The position numbers and the translations under genes are program-made. A stretch of 64,000 nt of DNA from Asaia krungthepensis NRIC 0535 (GTDB taxonomy: Bacteria > Pseudomonadota > Alphaproteobacteria > Acetobacterales > Acetobacteraceae), in NCBI RefSeq assembly GCF_025995175.1, contig NZ_BAPV01000002.1, forward strand, positions 91,814 through 155,813. The letters run 5' to 3'. Positions within the stretch are counted from its first letter, which is position 1. Each line of letters begins with the position of its first letter. Under the pieces are notes generated by a model. It was not told the origin of the DNA. It saw only the letters and a list, made by a program, of their open reading frames with translations, and did no database searches. This document shows, in pieces, positions 1 to 8,377 of this stretch.

Positions 1-1045
1 TGATCAGCATCAGGCGTCGGCGGCCGATACGATCCACCAGAAAACACCCGGCCAGCGTGACGACCGCATAAACCAGCGCCACCCCGACACTGGCCAGAAG
101 AGCGGCATTCTTGCCGAAGCCCGCATCGGACAGGAAGGTCGGAGAGTAGTAGATCATCATTTCCAGCCCGCCGCACTGGGTGAAAAAGGCTACGCCAAGC
201 GCCGCCACCAGAGCCGGACGGGCCCAGGGCTGTCGGATACCCGCCCAACCGGAATCCGCCTTGTCTGTCGATTGCCTGATCCGGTCGATCTGGGTCAGTT
301 CCTGGTGAATATCGAGCCGCGTGCGCCGCACGCGCTCAAGGATACGGGCTGCCGCCACAAGACCGCGTTTCTCGGCCACCCAACGCGGGCTCGCAGGCAT
401 GAACAGCATGATGACGAAAACAAGACCGGCAGGCACCGCCGCCACGCTGACCATGCGCCGCCACGACCAGACATCGTGATAATAATACCCGACGATATTG
501 GCCAGAACGATACCGATACCGATCGCCACATTGAACGTCGTTACCAGCGTGCCGCGATAACGACTGGGCGAGAGTTCCGAAATATACATCGGCACGACCT
601 GGGTCGATCCGCCGACAGCGATACCAAGCAGGAAACGCGCGGCAATCAGGCTGCCCACGCTTGGCGCAACCGAACAGAGAATGGCTCCGGTCGCGAAGAG
701 GGACAGGACGATCAGCACGGTTTTCTTGCGCCCGAACCGCTCGGAAGCCCAGCTGGTCATCAGCGCCCCGGCAACCGCACCAGCCAGAATGGAGGCTGTC
801 ACGATTTCCTGCTGGGTGTGGGACAAACCGAATTCGCGCGTCATGAGCAGAAGAGCGCCGGAAATCACCCCCGTATCATAACCGTATAACCCGCCGCAGA
901 CCGCCGCCGCGAAGGACGCCATGGCGAGTATCAGCCATGAATGCCGCATGGGAGAGGCTTCGCTCGCAATCGTCTCGATGGACTCCTGTGCTCCCCTCGG
1001 TGCCCCTCCGTTCTGACGGATGGCGGAGTGGTCACGTTCATTCAT
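1..1045 (-). CDS. MFS sugar/polyol porter, C-terminus cut by window edge
   Basis: The first 348 residues of a major facilitator superfamily sugar porter lie in the window; the C-terminal transmembrane half continues beyond base 1. Family signatures are visible: GYDTGVISGALL after the first membrane helix (about residues 56-67), ERFGRKK in the loop between helices 2 and 3, PASPRWV before the central cytoplasmic loop, and the second-half DRIGRRR loop near the cut. The ATG at 1045 is preceded by GAAGAAGGGGAAACAC, a good ribosome binding site. It lies downstream of and in line with the dehydrogenase, epimerase-like protein, kinase and DeoR regulator to its right, so it probably imports the polyol or sugar they consume. 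The 327-base gap and a hairpin before it suggest it may have its own promoter. The substrate is inferred from neighbours only. Confidence 0.88.
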   Translation of the reverse strand, partial: MNERDHSAIRQNGGAPRGAQESIETIASEASPMRHSWLILAMASFAAAVCGGLYGYDTGVISGALLLMTREFGLSHTQQEIVTASILAGAVAGALMTSWASERFGRKKTVLIVLSLFATGAILCSVAPSVGSLIAARFLLGIAVGGSTQVVPMYISELSPSRYRGTLVTTFNVAIGIGIVLANIVGYYYHDVWSWRRMVSVAAVPAGLVFVIMLFMPASPRWVAEKRGLVAAARILERVRRTRLDIHQELTQIDRIRQSTDKADSGWAGIRQPWARPALVAALGVAFFTQCGGLEMMIYYSPTFLSDAGFGKNAALLASVGVALVYAVVTLAGCFLVDRIGRRRLMLI

Positions 1046-1372
1046 GTGTTTCCCCTTCTTCAGGCAAGGCGGGATCGGCGACGCCCCGGTGGAAACCGAT
1101 GGCGAAGGCGCGGGACGGCCCTCTCCGCCCTGTGATGCGACGGAAAAGACGGTGTTTCGGGTTACGAGGCACGAGGGCGGGGGGCAGTCAGCATCTCCCC
1201 ACCCCTGTCAGGGCGGTCCCGTCAACGAAGCCGGAACGAGATCCTGAACGCCCGCGCATGGCGGCGCTGTCATAGAGGCCTCTTCATTCAGGCACTCCCA
1301 TGAGGGAAGTTCGGAAGCGCCTCCGATCGGACAGGCGCTTTCTTGACCCCCTGATGCGCTGGGCCCTGAGGC
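1046..1372. other. Intergenic region between dehydrogenase and sugar porter
   Basis: No credible gene is seen in these 327 bases. The stretch contains the hairpin at 1316-1339 near the end of the dehydrogenase and then leads into the ribosome binding site of the porter. A promoter for the porter is expected here, but I cannot point to convincing -35 and -10 boxes. Confidence 0.5.
1316..1339. terminator. Hairpin between dehydrogenase and sugar porter, possible terminator
   Basis: The arms AGCGCCT (1316-1322) and AGGCGCT (1333-1339) are perfectly complementary around a 10-base loop that itself holds the palindrome CCGATCGG. A T-rich run (TTCTT) follows on the plus strand only, whereas both flanking genes run on the minus strand. 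Its role as a terminator of the dehydrogenase transcript is therefore uncertain. Confidence 0.35.
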
Positions 1373-2155
1373 TCAGCTCATCCAGTTACCGCCATCGATG
1401 TTGTAGGTTTGCGAGACGATGTAATCCGCATCCTTCGAGGCGAGGAAGACGGCCAGACCGCCGATTTCATCAGGGCGGGCCATGCGCCCGAAGGGCACGG
1501 AGGCACCGACGATACGCTTCTTTTCACCCAGAGGCAGATTCTCGTACTGCGCAAAGCGACGATCCACATCGTCCCAATGCTCGTTATCGACCACACCAGG
1601 CGCGATGGCATTGACGTTGATGCCGTGTTTGATCAGATCGAGCCCGGTGCTTTGGGTGAGAGAAATCACCGCAGCCTTGGAGGCACAATAGATGCCAACC
1701 AATGGCTCGCCGCGGCGTCCTGCCTGCGAGGCGAAATTGATGATCTTGCCACCATGGCCCTGGGCAATCATCTGACGCGCCACGGCCTGAAGGGTGAACA
1801 GCAGCCCCTCGACATTGACGGCGAACACGCGGTGATAGCTCTCACGCGTGATCTCGACCGTAGGGGCCAGATCGAACAGCCCGGCATTATTGACCAGAAT
1901 ATCGATCTGCCCATAGCGCGCGATGATTGCAGCCAGGGCCGCGTCGATGGAGTCCTGCTGCGTCACATCGAGCTTTACGCCCATATGCGCCTCACCGAGG
2001 GCAGCTGCCGCGCTGGTGGCGCCAGCCTCGTTCAGATCGCCGATCACGACCTTCGCGCCTTCCTGCGCATAGCGCTCGGCAATGGCGCGCCCGATACCGC
2101 GCGCGGCACCGGTGATCAGGGCAACACGGTTCTGCAGGGGTTTATTGGTGCTCAT
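1373..2155 (-). CDS. SmoS-like polyol dehydrogenase (SDR): sorbitol/galactitol 2-dehydrogenase
   Basis: A 260-residue classical short-chain dehydrogenase. The nucleotide-binding motif TGAARGIG sits at residues 15-22, NNAG near residue 90, and the catalytic Ser and YxxxK in ASQAGRRGEPLVGIYCASK (about 140-160). The text resembles the Rhodobacter sorbitol dehydrogenase SmoS closely, including LFDLAPTVEITRESY, GLDLIKHGINVNAIAPGVVD and the C-terminal YNIDGGNWMS. SmoS-type enzymes oxidise D-sorbitol to D-fructose and galactitol to L- or D-tagatose with NAD+. It follows the GatZ-like gene by 27 bases in the same orientation and probably catalyses the first step of the polyol pathway encoded here. 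The exact polyol is inferred from the tagatose-type kinase and GatZ neighbours. Confidence 0.88.
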   Translation of the reverse strand: MSTNKPLQNRVALITGAARGIGRAIAERYAQEGAKVVIGDLNEAGATSAAAALGEAHMGVKLDVTQQDSIDAALAAIIARYGQIDILVNNAGLFDLAPTVEITRESYHRVFAVNVEGLLFTLQAVARQMIAQGHGGKIINFASQAGRRGEPLVGIYCASKAAVISLTQSTGLDLIKHGINVNAIAPGVVDNEHWDDVDRRFAQYENLPLGEKKRIVGASVPFGRMARPDEIGGLAVFLASKDADYIVSQTYNIDGGNWMS

Positions 2156-2182
2156 CTGTCATGTATCCCGTTGCCGTGAGGG

Positions 2183-3433
2183 TCACAGCGTTTCATAGCG
2201 ATCCAGGACATCCCGGACCGACTGGAGCAGAAGGGTTTTCGGATCGGCGGCCAGTGCGCCTGATTTGACCCGCTCGAACAGGCGCGGCAGGTACTGGCTG
2301 ATCATCGTCTCGGGCAAGGCAACCCCGTCCAGAGACTGCATGAGCGCCGTGACGGCCTTTTCGGCCTCAGATGCGGGCCAGTAATAGCGAATGCGATCGC
2401 TATAGCTGAAATGGCGCAGGATACGCTGCGTGTGCGCGTCGCCCGGATAATGACTCTGCCAGTTCCCGGGCGATTGCAGCATGACCTGCTCCATCACCGC
2501 GATCAGAGGAACAGCTTCGGGGTCAAGAAAACAGCGTATCGCATCGAGCCCATAAAGCGCTTCGCGCAGCGCAAAACTCAGCTCAGGTCCGACCTTGAGA
2601 ATACGGAACCCATCCCGGCGCAACTGGGCAAGGGCCTCTCCCGGCTGGTAGTCGGTCGAATGCGCCTCAAAGACCAGTCCCGGCAGGTCACCCAGCGTCG
2701 CAACCAGCGCACGGGCAGCCTGAGGCGCATAGACCGCCACATCCTCATGGCCGAACTCGACACCGGGCTGGACCACAATCCCGATGACCCGTGACCACGC
2801 ATCGGGCAGGGCCGCCCTGAAAGCCTGTTCATGCACCTGATAGGTGTCGCGCACGGCATCGGGGGTGGTGGGTACAACATGATCGAGTGCCTCGGTCGCG
2901 CCACCGGGTGTCGGGATCTCGGTACCGATCACATAAACGGCCTGACCCGCCGCCACGCTCTCGGCCCTTCGCGCCAAGGTCACTGCACGCTCGGCCACGA
3001 CGGAGTCTGAAAGATGGGCAGGCTCGCCCTTGCACCCCATGCTGGCGTCCAGATGCAGCTTCACGAAGCCTGCTGCAGCGAAGGCCGCAATCATGTCCGA
3101 AGCTTTCTGCATCGCCTCATCGGCTGGGAGCGATTTCCACGGATTGGGGCCGAGATGATCCCCCCCCAGAATGATTTGTGCACGATCGAACCCTACACGG
3201 TCGGCAATGGCGAACACGTAATCGCGGAAATCGGCCGGGGTCATACCCGTATAGCCACCCTCCTGATTGACCTGATTGCAGGTCGCCTCGATCAGAACGA
3301 GTTGCTGGCGCGCAGCCCCGTGGAGCAAGGCCGCCTCGATCACCATTGGGTGAGCCGAACAGACCGAAACCAGAGCGTCCGTTCCGCCCTTGTCGTGGCG
3401 CGTGCGCAGGGATGTGAGAAAATCGGATGTCAT
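2183..3433 (-). CDS. GatZ/KbaZ-family protein, probable D-tagatose-6-phosphate 4-epimerase
   Basis: A 416-residue member of the GatZ/KbaZ family (class II tagatose-bisphosphate aldolase non-catalytic subunit). Conserved text includes VSVCSAHPMVIEAAL, EATCNQVNQEGGYTGMTP and LGGDHLGPNPW, with HLDASMGC further on. The start chosen is the ATG at 3433, which overlaps the kinase stop codon in an ATGA, so the two genes are probably translationally coupled. In enterobacteria GatZ acts beside the catalytic subunit GatY, but no GatY/KbaY-like aldolase is present in this window. In the galactitol pathway known from Agrobacterium, a GatZ homologue alone acts as D-tagatose-6-phosphate 4-epimerase, giving fructose-6-phosphate. 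With a tagatose-type kinase next door, that activity is the best inference here. Confidence 0.85.
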   Translation of the reverse strand: MTSDFLTSLRTRHDKGGTDALVSVCSAHPMVIEAALLHGAARQQLVLIEATCNQVNQEGGYTGMTPADFRDYVFAIADRVGFDRAQIILGGDHLGPNPWKSLPADEAMQKASDMIAAFAAAGFVKLHLDASMGCKGEPAHLSDSVVAERAVTLARRAESVAAGQAVYVIGTEIPTPGGATEALDHVVPTTPDAVRDTYQVHEQAFRAALPDAWSRVIGIVVQPGVEFGHEDVAVYAPQAARALVATLGDLPGLVFEAHSTDYQPGEALAQLRRDGFRILKVGPELSFALREALYGLDAIRCFLDPEAVPLIAVMEQVMLQSPGNWQSHYPGDAHTQRILRHFSYSDRIRYYWPASEAEKAVTALMQSLDGVALPETMISQYLPRLFERVKSGALAADPKTLLLQSVRDVLDRYETL

Positions 3434-4422
3434 GCAGGGATTCCTTTTTTCTGCGCCGCGATCAGGGCATCGAGCTCGGCAAAGCTCGACGTCCCTTCCA
3501 TCGGACCGAACACTGAAACGGCGCGCGCGCCAGAGGCACAGGCGTAAAGCAGTGAGTCCTCGCGGGTCTTGCCCGAGAGACGGCAGGTCACATAGGTCGC
3601 ACCGAAACAATCTCCTGCGCCGGTGGGATCGCACTCCTCGACGGCAAAGGCATCATGATGAACCGTCTTGTCGGCACAAAAGCAGCTCGCGCCCTCATGG
3701 CCTTTCTTAAGCACAATCTCGGACACGCCCATGTCAAGAATCTCGCGGATAGCTTCTTCCTGACTCGTGCCACTGCTGAACAAAAGCAGCTCCGGCCCGC
3801 TGGGGAGGAAGATATCGCATTCCTGAAGCATCAGCTCGAGCGCCGCGCGCATATCGGGAATATCGAGCATTTCCTTGCGTATATTCGGATCGAAGGAGAT
3901 CGTGCCGCCCTGCGCCTTGACCTGATGCACTGCGGTCGTCACCGCATCGATGATCGGGAAGGAAAAGAGCGACGACCCCATGATATGCAGATGGGTAGCG
4001 CGCTTGAGCAGGGCGCGCGACGTTTCATGCAGCCCCACCTGCGAACAGGCAGATTGACGGATATTATAGACAAAATCCCGGCTGCCATCGGGGCGATACC
4101 GCACAAAGGCCGAGCCCGTCGAATAGGAATCGACGCTGAGAATGGCGGACACATCCACCCTGTCGCGCTTCAGACGCTCGATATTCAGCGTGCCGAAATC
4201 ATCGCGACCGACTGCGGAGATGATTCCGCAATCGACGCCGAGACGAGCGACCTGATCGATGAAGATGGCTGGCGCGCCGGAGGGATACGGCCCCTTGAGC
4301 GCCATGGGTTCGAGGAAACCCACCCCCTGCGTCTGGGCCATGATCTCGACCACGATCTCCCCGATCGTGACGATGCAGCGGGGTGAATCGGCGGTCTGAT
4401 CCATCAGAAAACTGGATGCCAT
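3430..4422 (-). CDS. PfkB-family sugar kinase, probable tagatose kinase
   Basis: A 330-residue ribokinase/PfkB-family kinase. The anion-hole signature DPTGAGDCFGATYV lies at about residues 265-278 with the catalytic Asp in GAGD. The N-terminal substrate-binding region shows GEIVVEIMA and the glycine-rich PSGAPAIFIDQVARLG. It overlaps the GatZ-like gene by four bases and lies 84 bases after the DeoR regulator. In galactitol-type pathways a kinase of this class phosphorylates D-tagatose at C6. Fructokinase activity, for a sorbitol pathway, is a reasonable alternative; family membership is certain but the substrate is inferred. Confidence 0.85.
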   Translation of the reverse strand: MASSFLMDQTADSPRCIVTIGEIVVEIMAQTQGVGFLEPMALKGPYPSGAPAIFIDQVARLGVDCGIISAVGRDDFGTLNIERLKRDRVDVSAILSVDSYSTGSAFVRYRPDGSRDFVYNIRQSACSQVGLHETSRALLKRATHLHIMGSSLFSFPIIDAVTTAVHQVKAQGGTISFDPNIRKEMLDIPDMRAALELMLQECDIFLPSGPELLLFSSGTSQEEAIREILDMGVSEIVLKKGHEGASCFCADKTVHHDAFAVEECDPTGAGDCFGATYVTCRLSGKTREDSLLYACASGARAVSVFGPMEGTSSFAELDALIAAQKKGIPA

Positions 4423-4506
4423 GATCGGTAATCCATCAGGTAAGAATCGAGGAAAGAAGGCTCGGGAAAAAACGCAGACAAGCGTTGGACGAGGTATCGC
4501 GCCCCC

Positions 4507-5277
4507 TCATCCCGGCGGCGCTGGCGGCTCGGCAAAAACGGTCCAGTCCTGACACAGAACAGCGCCATCGGGCGGCATGCCTCCATGCAGGACCGACATG
4601 GTGTTGCGCCACTTCATCACGCGACCATCCTCATCGACACGGTCCAGACGGTCGGTCAGCAGATAGACCTGCTTTGCACGATACAGGGCGGTCTCGAGGC
4701 AGTTTCCCGTCTGGTCGAGACAGGTGAAGCCCGTCTTGCCGATCTGACAGGCCGAAATGACGGCCAGATCGATATCGTAAAACGACAGGGCATGATCGGC
4801 GGCCGGGCTCAGCATGGGGTAACCGAGCCGGTCATACTCCCCCCCGAGAAGCGACACGGCGGCATCGCTCGTCCGACAGGCAAGATGATAATTCTCGAAG
4901 CTGTTGACAACGAAGCGCAGGTTCTCTGCCGTTGCGTGAACCGGCACGAAAGAGGCTGCCTGGCTATTATCCAGAAACACGCATTGCCCCGGTTTGAGCC
5001 GGAACGCCACGGCTCGGGCCAGGGCCCGCGCCTCGAACAGGGTCGGACTCTCATCGAGCGGCGCATTGACCGCGTAATCATGCGCGGGCTGTGCGCCGCC
5101 ATTGGTGCGGATGACGAGATTCTGACTTTGCAAATAGGCGAGGTCGGATCGTATGGTGACCATGGAGACATCGAACTGCTCGGCCAGCGCCTCCGTACGC
5201 AGGAACCCCGCCCGCCTGACGGCATCGATAATGCCGAGACGCCGTTTCAGGGTCGCGCTGTTGACACCCATGGACAT
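4507..5277 (-). CDS. DeoR-family transcriptional repressor of the polyol module
   Basis: A 256-residue DeoR/GlpR-type regulator. The N-terminal winged helix-turn-helix covers about residues 8-60 (RRLGIIDAVRRAGFLRTEALAEQFDVS, then MVTIRSDLAYLQ). The C-terminal sugar-phosphate sensor domain contains LDNSQAASF and ISACQIGKTGF. An alternative ATG lies two codons downstream at 5271. The gene is first in line with the kinase, GatZ-like and dehydrogenase genes. A perfect palindrome at 5292-5318, ending 14 bases before the start codon, has the TTTCGTTTT character known for DeoR/AgaR-type operators, so autoregulation and control of the module are likely. The inducer would be a sugar phosphate such as tagatose-6-phosphate; that is inference. 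Confidence 0.88.
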   Translation of the reverse strand: MSMGVNSATLKRRLGIIDAVRRAGFLRTEALAEQFDVSMVTIRSDLAYLQSQNLVIRTNGGAQPAHDYAVNAPLDESPTLFEARALARAVAFRLKPGQCVFLDNSQAASFVPVHATAENLRFVVNSFENYHLACRTSDAAVSLLGGEYDRLGYPMLSPAADHALSFYDIDLAVISACQIGKTGFTCLDQTGNCLETALYRAKQVYLLTDRLDRVDEDGRVMKWRNTMSVLHGGMPPDGAVLCQDWTVFAEPPAPPG

Positions 5278-5291
5278 CGAAAGAGAGCTTT

Positions 5292-5318
5292 CAAAACGAA
5301 AATACGACTTTCGTTTTG
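5292..5318. promoter_or_regulatory. Perfect dyad, likely DeoR operator
   Basis: Arms CAAAACGAAA (5292-5301) and TTTCGTTTTG (5309-5318) are exact reverse complements separated by 7 bases. The site lies immediately upstream of the DeoR start codon (5277). TTTCGTTTT-like half sites are typical for the DeoR/AgaR repressor family. It would act as a repressor site for the polyol operon. Confidence 0.65.
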
Positions 5319-5396
5319 TAAGATGGTTTTCGCTCCTCTGTCATCCCCCCAGTGTGAGGATCACAGCCTTGTGTTAGACTTCGCACAGAGAAGCGT

Positions 5397-6014
5397 TCAG
5401 TCCCGGTCGAACAGGTTTTTGAGTGCAGCGTGCTGAAGCAGCATGATCGTCTTGGCATCGATAATGCGCCCGTCATCGACCATGGCCAGTGCCTCGTCGA
5501 AATCGAGTTCGAGCACCTCGATTTCCTCACCCTCCTCCTGCAGCCCCCCTCCCGCGGCGCGACGCATGGAGGAATCATAGGCCCCGATGAAGAAATGGAT
5601 CCGCTCGGTCACCGATCCGGGGCTCATGTAATAGCAGCCGATCTTGCGCACGGCGTCGATGGTGACGCCCATCTCCTCCTCGACCTCGCGTCTGATGGCG
5701 GCGGCAGGGTCATGGTCGTCGAGCATACCGCCGCAGACCTCGATCAGATCGTCGCGATGTCCGCTGACATAGGCAGGCAGACGAAACTGCCGGGTGAGGA
5801 GGACCGTGTGGGTCGCGACGTTGATCAGCAGAATGGCCGCCCCGTCACCCCGGTCATAGGTTTCTCGGGTGAGTTGCTGTGCTACCCCATCACGCCGTTG
5901 ATAGGTTATTGTGTATTTCGTCAGCACCCCCCAGTCATTGGCCAGAAGCCGGGTCTGTCCGATCGTCACACGCTCGGGTTCTCCCGGGGAGCCCGGGCCT
6001 TTCTCGTCGGTCAT
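5397..6014 (-). CDS. NUDIX hydrolase (NudK/ADP-ribose pyrophosphatase type)
   Basis: A 205-residue NUDIX hydrolase. The Nudix box GX5EX7REUXEEXGU is matched by the stretch GGMLDDHDPAAAIRREVEEE followed by MGV (about residues 97-119), with the metal-binding glutamates in place. The N-terminal part (ETYDRGDGAAILLINVATHTVLLTRQFRLP) is typical of the ADP-ribose/GDP-mannose pyrophosphatase subgroup, which cleaves nucleoside diphosphate sugars to NMP and sugar phosphate. It lies upstream of and in the same direction as the DeoR gene, but the 119-base gap with the operator suggests a separate transcript. The substrate cannot be assigned. Confidence 0.88.
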   Translation of the reverse strand: MTDEKGPGSPGEPERVTIGQTRLLANDWGVLTKYTITYQRRDGVAQQLTRETYDRGDGAAILLINVATHTVLLTRQFRLPAYVSGHRDDLIEVCGGMLDDHDPAAAIRREVEEEMGVTIDAVRKIGCYYMSPGSVTERIHFFIGAYDSSMRRAAGGGLQEEGEEIEVLELDFDEALAMVDDGRIIDAKTIMLLQHAALKNLFDRD

Positions 6015-6133
6015 CCTGGCCTCGCCGCGGGCATGGTCTGATTCATGGCCGGGGTGCGCTTCCCCGCCTCGTCAGGATCACCCTGCCACGCCCCCTCGGA
6101 ACAGGACAGATATTCCGGACAGAATAACCCGAC

Positions 6134-6727
6134 TCAGGCGGCGCCGATGCTCGTATCCTGCCCACCCGTCCCGGTTGTGCCTCTCGCTGCGGTGTGATGT
6201 CCCGGTTCTGCATGGGAGGCACTCACAAAAACCCCCTTGGGCAGAGAAGCACCCGGTGAGGCAACTTCCTGACCAGCGATGTCGGCGCCTGGCTTGCGGC
6301 TGCGCACCAACCAGTAGCAGATGCCCAGAGCCAGCACCGAGGCAGAAAGGGCCAGCACCTGCAGAACATCGACCGAACTCAGATCGAGCACGATGAATTT
6401 GCGTACGGTCGCCATCATGCCGATCAGCAGCACCGAGCGCATACGCACGAGACTATGCGAGGGCGTATCGGGCGCCACCAGAATGGAGTGCTTGAATTCA
6501 AGGGCGATCAGAACCGTGAAGCACAGGCCGAACAGGGATTGGAGCACAGCCGGGTTCGACGGGGTCAGTGTGGTCGTGCGGATCATGTCGAACACAGCAT
6601 AAATAACGTGAACAAGCCCCAGCGCGGCCACGACCATGACGCAGAGCGTCAGGATCAGCATCGCGCATTCCTCGAACAGGTCGAAAAGGGAGGATACCTT
6701 GAAGAATCCGGGGAAGCTCTTGATCAT
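6134..6727 (-). CDS. PsiE-family (phosphate-starvation-inducible) membrane protein
   Basis: A 197-residue protein with a PsiE-type membrane domain. About four hydrophobic segments are visible: ILTLCVMVVAALGLVHVIYAVF, FGLCFTVLIALEFKHSILV, VLLIGMMATVRKFIVLDLS and VLALSASVLALGICYWLV. The EFKHSI and RKFIVLDL motifs are typical of the family. The C-terminal 45 residues are polar, low-complexity and rich in Gly, Ala and Thr, probably a cytoplasmic tail. The biochemical function of PsiE is not known. No Pho box could be recognised with confidence. Confidence 0.8.
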   Translation of the reverse strand: MIKSFPGFFKVSSLFDLFEECAMLILTLCVMVVAALGLVHVIYAVFDMIRTTTLTPSNPAVLQSLFGLCFTVLIALEFKHSILVAPDTPSHSLVRMRSVLLIGMMATVRKFIVLDLSSVDVLQVLALSASVLALGICYWLVRSRKPGADIAGQEVASPGASLPKGVFVSASHAEPGHHTAARGTTGTGGQDTSIGAA

Positions 6728-7242
6728 GAAAACGCGCTATCTCGCTGGGTGAAGACTGCGTCCATTATAACGAAATCGTGAGGTCATATCATCCCTCGGC
6801 GTATTGGCTTTTCGTAATCTCGCACCCCCCGTCTTCGCGATCATAGCCTAACGAGATTAGCGTAGCTGTCCCAGTTCCTGCGATGCTCTTCGTTGTTACT
6901 CCACGCGCTGCCGGCTTCCCTCTGCCTGCGCGCTGGGTCGATCTGGCAACGGGTCATTTCTCCTGTCTCATCGCCTGTTGCCCTTTGTGCTACACAAGGG
7001 AAGGCCTGATGCACTGTCTGGCATCACTTCTCTCCCGAGAAACCTGAAGACGGGCCGTTCCTGGACCGGTTTCGGAGGGGAGGCCGCACCATCGCGCACT
7101 ATCCCGCCAGGGCGCTCGGCCGCGACCCGGAAGGAAGAACCGCTCCTTGTGTCAGCCGATTCCTTCCTCGACCTCCGAATTACAGGAGGCGGGTCGCACG
7201 CCCTCTTGCCAAATGGGGTGATTGCGGTGGAAATCCCTCCCC
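6728..7242. other. Divergent intergenic region between psiE-like gene and SBF-like transporter
   Basis: I see no credible gene in this 515-base stretch. It is AT-richer near 6740-6880 and should carry divergent promoters. An 8-base inverted repeat, TAATCTCG (6815-6822) and CGAGATTA (6852-6859), is present, but it is short enough to arise by chance. Confidence 0.45.
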
Positions 7243-8193
7243 ATGCGCAAACTCGACCCCTTCCTGCTCAGCCTGATCGCCGCCATCGCCCTGGCCACCT
7301 TTCTGCCCTGCTCGGGGCTATGGGCCGATGTCTTTTCGAAGCTCACGACTTTCCTGATCGCGCTGATGTTTTTCCTGCAAGGGGCCCGTCTCAAGCCGGA
7401 AGCCGTTCTGGAGAGCGTGCGCGACTGGCGGCTTCAGGGCAGCGTGCTCACCTGCACGTTCCTGCTCTTTCCACTACTGGGCCTCGCCCTGCGCGCGGCC
7501 GTCCCGGGATTGCTCAAACCGGATATGTGGCATGGCATTCTCTTTCTGTGCTGCCTGCCCTCCACGGTTCAGAGTTCGATTGCCCTGACCTCCATCGCGA
7601 GAGGCAATGTCCCGGCCTCGATCTGCGCGGCCACATTATCCAACCTGATCGGCATTCTGGCCACGCCCATTCTGGCGGGGCTTATCGTGCAGAAGGGCAA
7701 TATCTGGTCGGCCCACGCCATTCTCGATATCGCCACCCAGCTTCTGCTGCCCTTCGGTGCGGGGCAATTGCTGCATAAGCGTCTGGGCGCCTGGGCGCAT
7801 CGCAACAAGAAACTGCTCTCCCTGAGCGACCGAGGCTCCATCGTGCTCGTGGTTTATACCGCCTTCAGTCATGCTGTCGTGGAGGGAATCTGGCACCGGG
7901 TTTCCGTGCCCGATCTGGCGCTCATGGCGGGACTCGATATCGTACTGCTGGGCCTTGTTCTGGTGTTGTCGCGTCTGCTGGGCCGCGTGCTTGGCTTCTC
8001 GGAAGAGAGCAGCATTTCGCTCATGCTCTGCGGGTCGAAGAAATCACTCGCCACAGGCGTTCCGATGGCCAATATCCTCTTCCCGGTCTCGGTGGTCGGA
8101 ACCGTGGTACTGCCACTCATGATGTATCATCAGATCCAGCTTTTCGTGTGCACCCTTCTGGCCCGACGTCTGGCGGCACGACCAGAGGCCTGA
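7243..8193 (+). CDS. Bile acid:sodium symporter-like (SBF-like/YfeH-RCH1) transporter
   Basis: A 316-residue integral membrane protein of the SBF-like group, with about nine or ten hydrophobic helices. It starts MRKLDPFLLSLIAAIALATFLP. Family-like features are FLIALMFFLQGARL, CCLPSTVQSSIALTSIARGN and AATLSNLIGILATP, plus the late motif CGSKKSLATGVPMANILFP. The ATG at 7243 is chosen over the in-frame ATG at 7222 because GGTGGAAA precedes it at usable distance and family members start near this point. Members move organic anions or regulate ion homeostasis; the substrate cannot be predicted. It stands alone between divergent psiE and the mscS gene. Confidence 0.82.
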   Translation: MRKLDPFLLSLIAAIALATFLPCSGLWADVFSKLTTFLIALMFFLQGARLKPEAVLESVRDWRLQGSVLTCTFLLFPLLGLALRAAVPGLLKPDMWHGILFLCCLPSTVQSSIALTSIARGNVPASICAATLSNLIGILATPILAGLIVQKGNIWSAHAILDIATQLLLPFGAGQLLHKRLGAWAHRNKKLLSLSDRGSIVLVVYTAFSHAVVEGIWHRVSVPDLALMAGLDIVLLGLVLVLSRLLGRVLGFSEESSISLMLCGSKKSLATGVPMANILFPVSVVGTVVLPLMMYHQIQLFVCTLLARRLAARPEA

Positions 8194-8236
8194 TCACCCC
8201 GCACCAAAAGATCACGGGCGCTTTCAAGAGCCTATA

Positions 8237-8256
8237 CGGGCTCGGGCCCGTTTCTT
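8237..8256 (+). terminator. Possible intrinsic terminator after the SBF-like gene
   Basis: A short GC-rich stem, CGGGC (8237-8241) and GCCCG (8246-8250), is followed by TTTCTT. An overlapping alternative stem, GAGCC/GGCTC, also exists. The stem is short, so confidence is modest. Confidence 0.4.
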
Positions 8257-8377
8257 ACCGCTCTTTCATGGGAAACGCAGGCGGCATCAGGGGTTAACCC
8301 TCTTATGCAACGGTTTTGTTCTATCACGTCAAAGTGATAGCAGAGCCCCTGTCATCCGGAGAGACGAAGGAAAACTC

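Noticed and set aside
6815..6859. TAATCTCG/CGAGATTA inverted repeat as an operator
   Set aside because: Arms are only eight bases with a 29-base spacer; chance occurrence is likely.
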